Source: JANXSS01 sp040385645 | GTDB lineage: Bacteria; Pseudomonadota; Gammaproteobacteria; Burkholderiales; Burkholderiaceae_D | DNA: 64,000 bases | NCBI GenBank assembly: GCA_040385645.1 | Contig: JAZKGZ010000002.1 | Coordinates: 1 to 64,000, forward strand | Direction of reading: 5' to 3' | Part shown: in pieces, positions 62,731 through 64,000 of the stretch | Layout of the letters: each line of letters begins with the position of its first letter | How positions within the stretch are numbered: position 1 is the stretch's first letter | Translations under genes and position numbers: made by a program | Notes under the pieces: model-generated | What the model was told of the DNA's origin: nothing | Database searches by the model: none | What the model saw: the letters and a program-made list of their open reading frames with translations, nothing else

Positions 62731-63750
62731 ATGAAAACCAGCTTATCTTTTACCGCAATATTTTTGGCTTCAGCCTTACCGCTCATCGCGTCGGCGCAAG
62801 AAAAAGTGGTCAATCTCTATTCAGCACGCCACTACCAAACCGACGAGGCGCTCTACGCAAACTTCACTAAACAAACCGGCATTAAGATCAATCGTATCGA
62901 GGCTGGCGAAAACGAACTGTTGGAGCGCATACGCACCGAGGGTGCGAACAGTCCCGCCGATGTATTCATCACCGTCGATGCTGCACGCCTGGCTAAAGCC
63001 GACGACCTGAACCTGTTCGCGCCGATTAATTCGAAACTGTTGGAGTCGCGTATTCCCGCCACGCTACGGACAGCCGACTGGGCAGCGTTTTCGACCCGTG
63101 CCCGCGTCATCGTCTATAACAAAGCTGCAGTCAATGCGGCCGACGTACAGCAATACCAAGATCTCGCCGATGCCAAGCTCAAGGGCAAAGTGTGCGTTCG
63201 ATCCGGCTCCCATCCTTACAACCTCTCGCTCGGTGCCTCGCTGCTGGCACAAATGGGTGAGCAAAAAACCACCGATTGGGCGAAAGGTTTGGTAGCCAAC
63301 TTCGCTCGTGCACCCAAGGGTGGCGACACCGATCAGATTAAAGCGGTGGCAGCTGGCGAATGTGGTGTCGCGTTAGCCAATTCTTATTACGTCGCGCGAT
63401 TGATCCGCTCGGATAAAGCGGAAGATCGAAAAATCGTGGAAGCCATCGGCGTGGTGTATCCAAACCAGGCAACCTCGGGCACACATATCAATATTTCAGG
63501 TGGTGGCATATTGAAAAATGCGCCGAACAAAGAATCGGCTGCAAAGTTTTTGGACTATCTGGCGTCCGACCAAGCGCAAGTGTATTTCGCCGACGGTAAC
63601 AATGAATGGCCGGTGGTGCCGAGCGTAAAAATTCAAAATCCGGCGCTCGAAGCAATGGGTAAATTCAAGACCGAGTCGATCAATGTCGGTGTGCTAGCGA
63701 AATCGCAACCGACCGTACAAAAGATCTACGATCGTGCCGGCTGGCAGTGA
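62731..63750 (+). CDS. Ferric iron ABC transporter substrate-binding protein
   Basis: This periplasmic Fe(III)-binding protein of 339 residues belongs to the FbpA/FutA group. A signal peptide ends SASAQEK. The mature protein begins VVNLYSARHYQTDEAL; the tyrosines and the ANSYYVARL segment later are typical iron ligands. LLERIRTEGANSPADVFITVD is a family motif. The gene lies alone behind a Fur-controlled promoter. A permease gene on the opposite strand faces it. Confidence 0.92.
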   Translation: MKTSLSFTAIFLASALPLIASAQEKVVNLYSARHYQTDEALYANFTKQTGIKINRIEAGENELLERIRTEGANSPADVFITVDAARLAKADDLNLFAPINSKLLESRIPATLRTADWAAFSTRARVIVYNKAAVNAADVQQYQDLADAKLKGKVCVRSGSHPYNLSLGASLLAQMGEQKTTDWAKGLVANFARAPKGGDTDQIKAVAAGECGVALANSYYVARLIRSDKAEDRKIVEAIGVVYPNQATSGTHINISGGGILKNAPNKESAAKFLDYLASDQAQVYFADGNNEWPVVPSVKIQNPALEAMGKFKTESINVGVLAKSQPTVQKIYDRAGWQ

Positions 63751-63766
63751 TTAAATCTGCTTGAGA

Positions 63767-64000
63767 TCATTTGGCCTCTCGATCTTGGGCAATCTGCCGT
63801 GAAATGAACAGCAGCGGCAGTATGCCAACCACCACGATTGTCAGTGCCGCTGTCGAAGCTTCTGAGAGTCGCTCATCGGAAGCCAGGGTATAGGCCTGGG
63901 TCGCCAGCGTATCGAAATTGAACGGCCGCATGACGAGTGTGGCCGGCAACTCCTTCATCACATCTACGAACACCAGCAATCCGGCCGTCAGCAGGCTGCC
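63767..64000 (-). CDS. ABC transporter permease, C-terminal part (partial)
   Basis: This is the 3' end of a gene that continues past the window. The visible 77 residues include GLLVFVDVMKELPATL, the EAA-loop motif of FbpB/CysW-type permeases, a further hydrophobic helix and a basic end (SRQIAQDREAK). It faces the ferric-binding protein gene, so an iron role is likely but not proven. Confidence 0.85.
   Translation of the reverse strand, partial: GSLLTAGLLVFVDVMKELPATLVMRPFNFDTLATQAYTLASDERLSEASTAALTIVVVGILPLLFISRQIAQDREAK

Overview
The window looks like chromosomal DNA of a Gram-negative betaproteobacterium, most likely Burkholderiales and probably Oxalobacteraceae. This rests on moderate GC content with local AT-rich pockets, the layout of the cobalamin cluster, a DUF2868/DUF3482 GTPase pair, an exosortase-associated acyltransferase, BcsZ/BcsS, and a CzcCBA-type efflux operon. 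The assignment is inferred from gene content; no rRNA or tRNA gene was seen.

Region 1 (1-8.9 kb) is mixed housekeeping: a MocR-type regulator divergent from a DUF2917 protein, a DUF4331 protein with a small lipoprotein, a CorA magnesium channel, an M48 lipoprotein protease, MnmH (tRNA 2-selenouridine synthase) and a HipBA-type toxin-antitoxin pair with a perfect 15-bp inverted-repeat operator. Region 2 (9-22.3 kb) is a nearly unbroken cobalamin salvage and late-synthesis cluster: cobT-cobS-cobC, then a promoter and cobalamin riboswitch, then btuB-btuC-btuD-cobO-cobU-cbiB-cobD-btuF-cobQ. A DNA polymerase IV gene is joined to its end. Together these genes import corrinoids, adenosylate and amidate them, and complete the nucleotide loop. 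No corrin-ring genes are present here.

Region 3 (22.3-31.5 kb) is accessory in character. It holds the remains of an AbrB/Doc toxin-antitoxin module and a long protein of unknown function whose upstream region carries a near-perfect Fur box. It also holds a candidate Fur-linked small RNA, a ZnuD-like TonB receptor operon with its own palindrome, a YceI/pirin pair and an unrecognised AT-rich 248-codon gene. Region 4 (31.6-44.7 kb) carries a PQQ-dehydrogenase/PEBP fusion, an SMR exporter, a PAS-GGDEF diguanylate cyclase, a DUF3034 protein, an exported truncated haemoglobin and a PCuAC protein. It then has a tightly overlapping operon (DUF3604 protein, parvulin-like protein, HupE, 2OG-Fe(II) oxygenase), an ion channel and a YefM/YoeB module.

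Region 5 (44.8-64 kb) holds a heavy-metal RND efflux operon (czcI-like, czcC, an unnamed gene, czcB, czcA), a CNNM/CBS membrane protein, a Na+/H+ antiporter, a chemoreceptor, a bcsZ-bcsS cellulose pair, the DUF2868/DUF3482 GTPase pair and an orphan exosortase-type acyltransferase. It ends with a Fur-controlled ferric iron binding protein gene facing the cut-off end of an ABC permease gene.

Metal handling recurs throughout: Mg (CorA), Co as B12, Zn (ZnuD-like), Fe (two Fur boxes), Cu (PCuAC) and divalent metal efflux (Czc). The parts least explained by known families are the Fur-linked 890-residue protein, the 248-residue protein, and the DUF3604/HupE operon with its likely DUF4331 partner.
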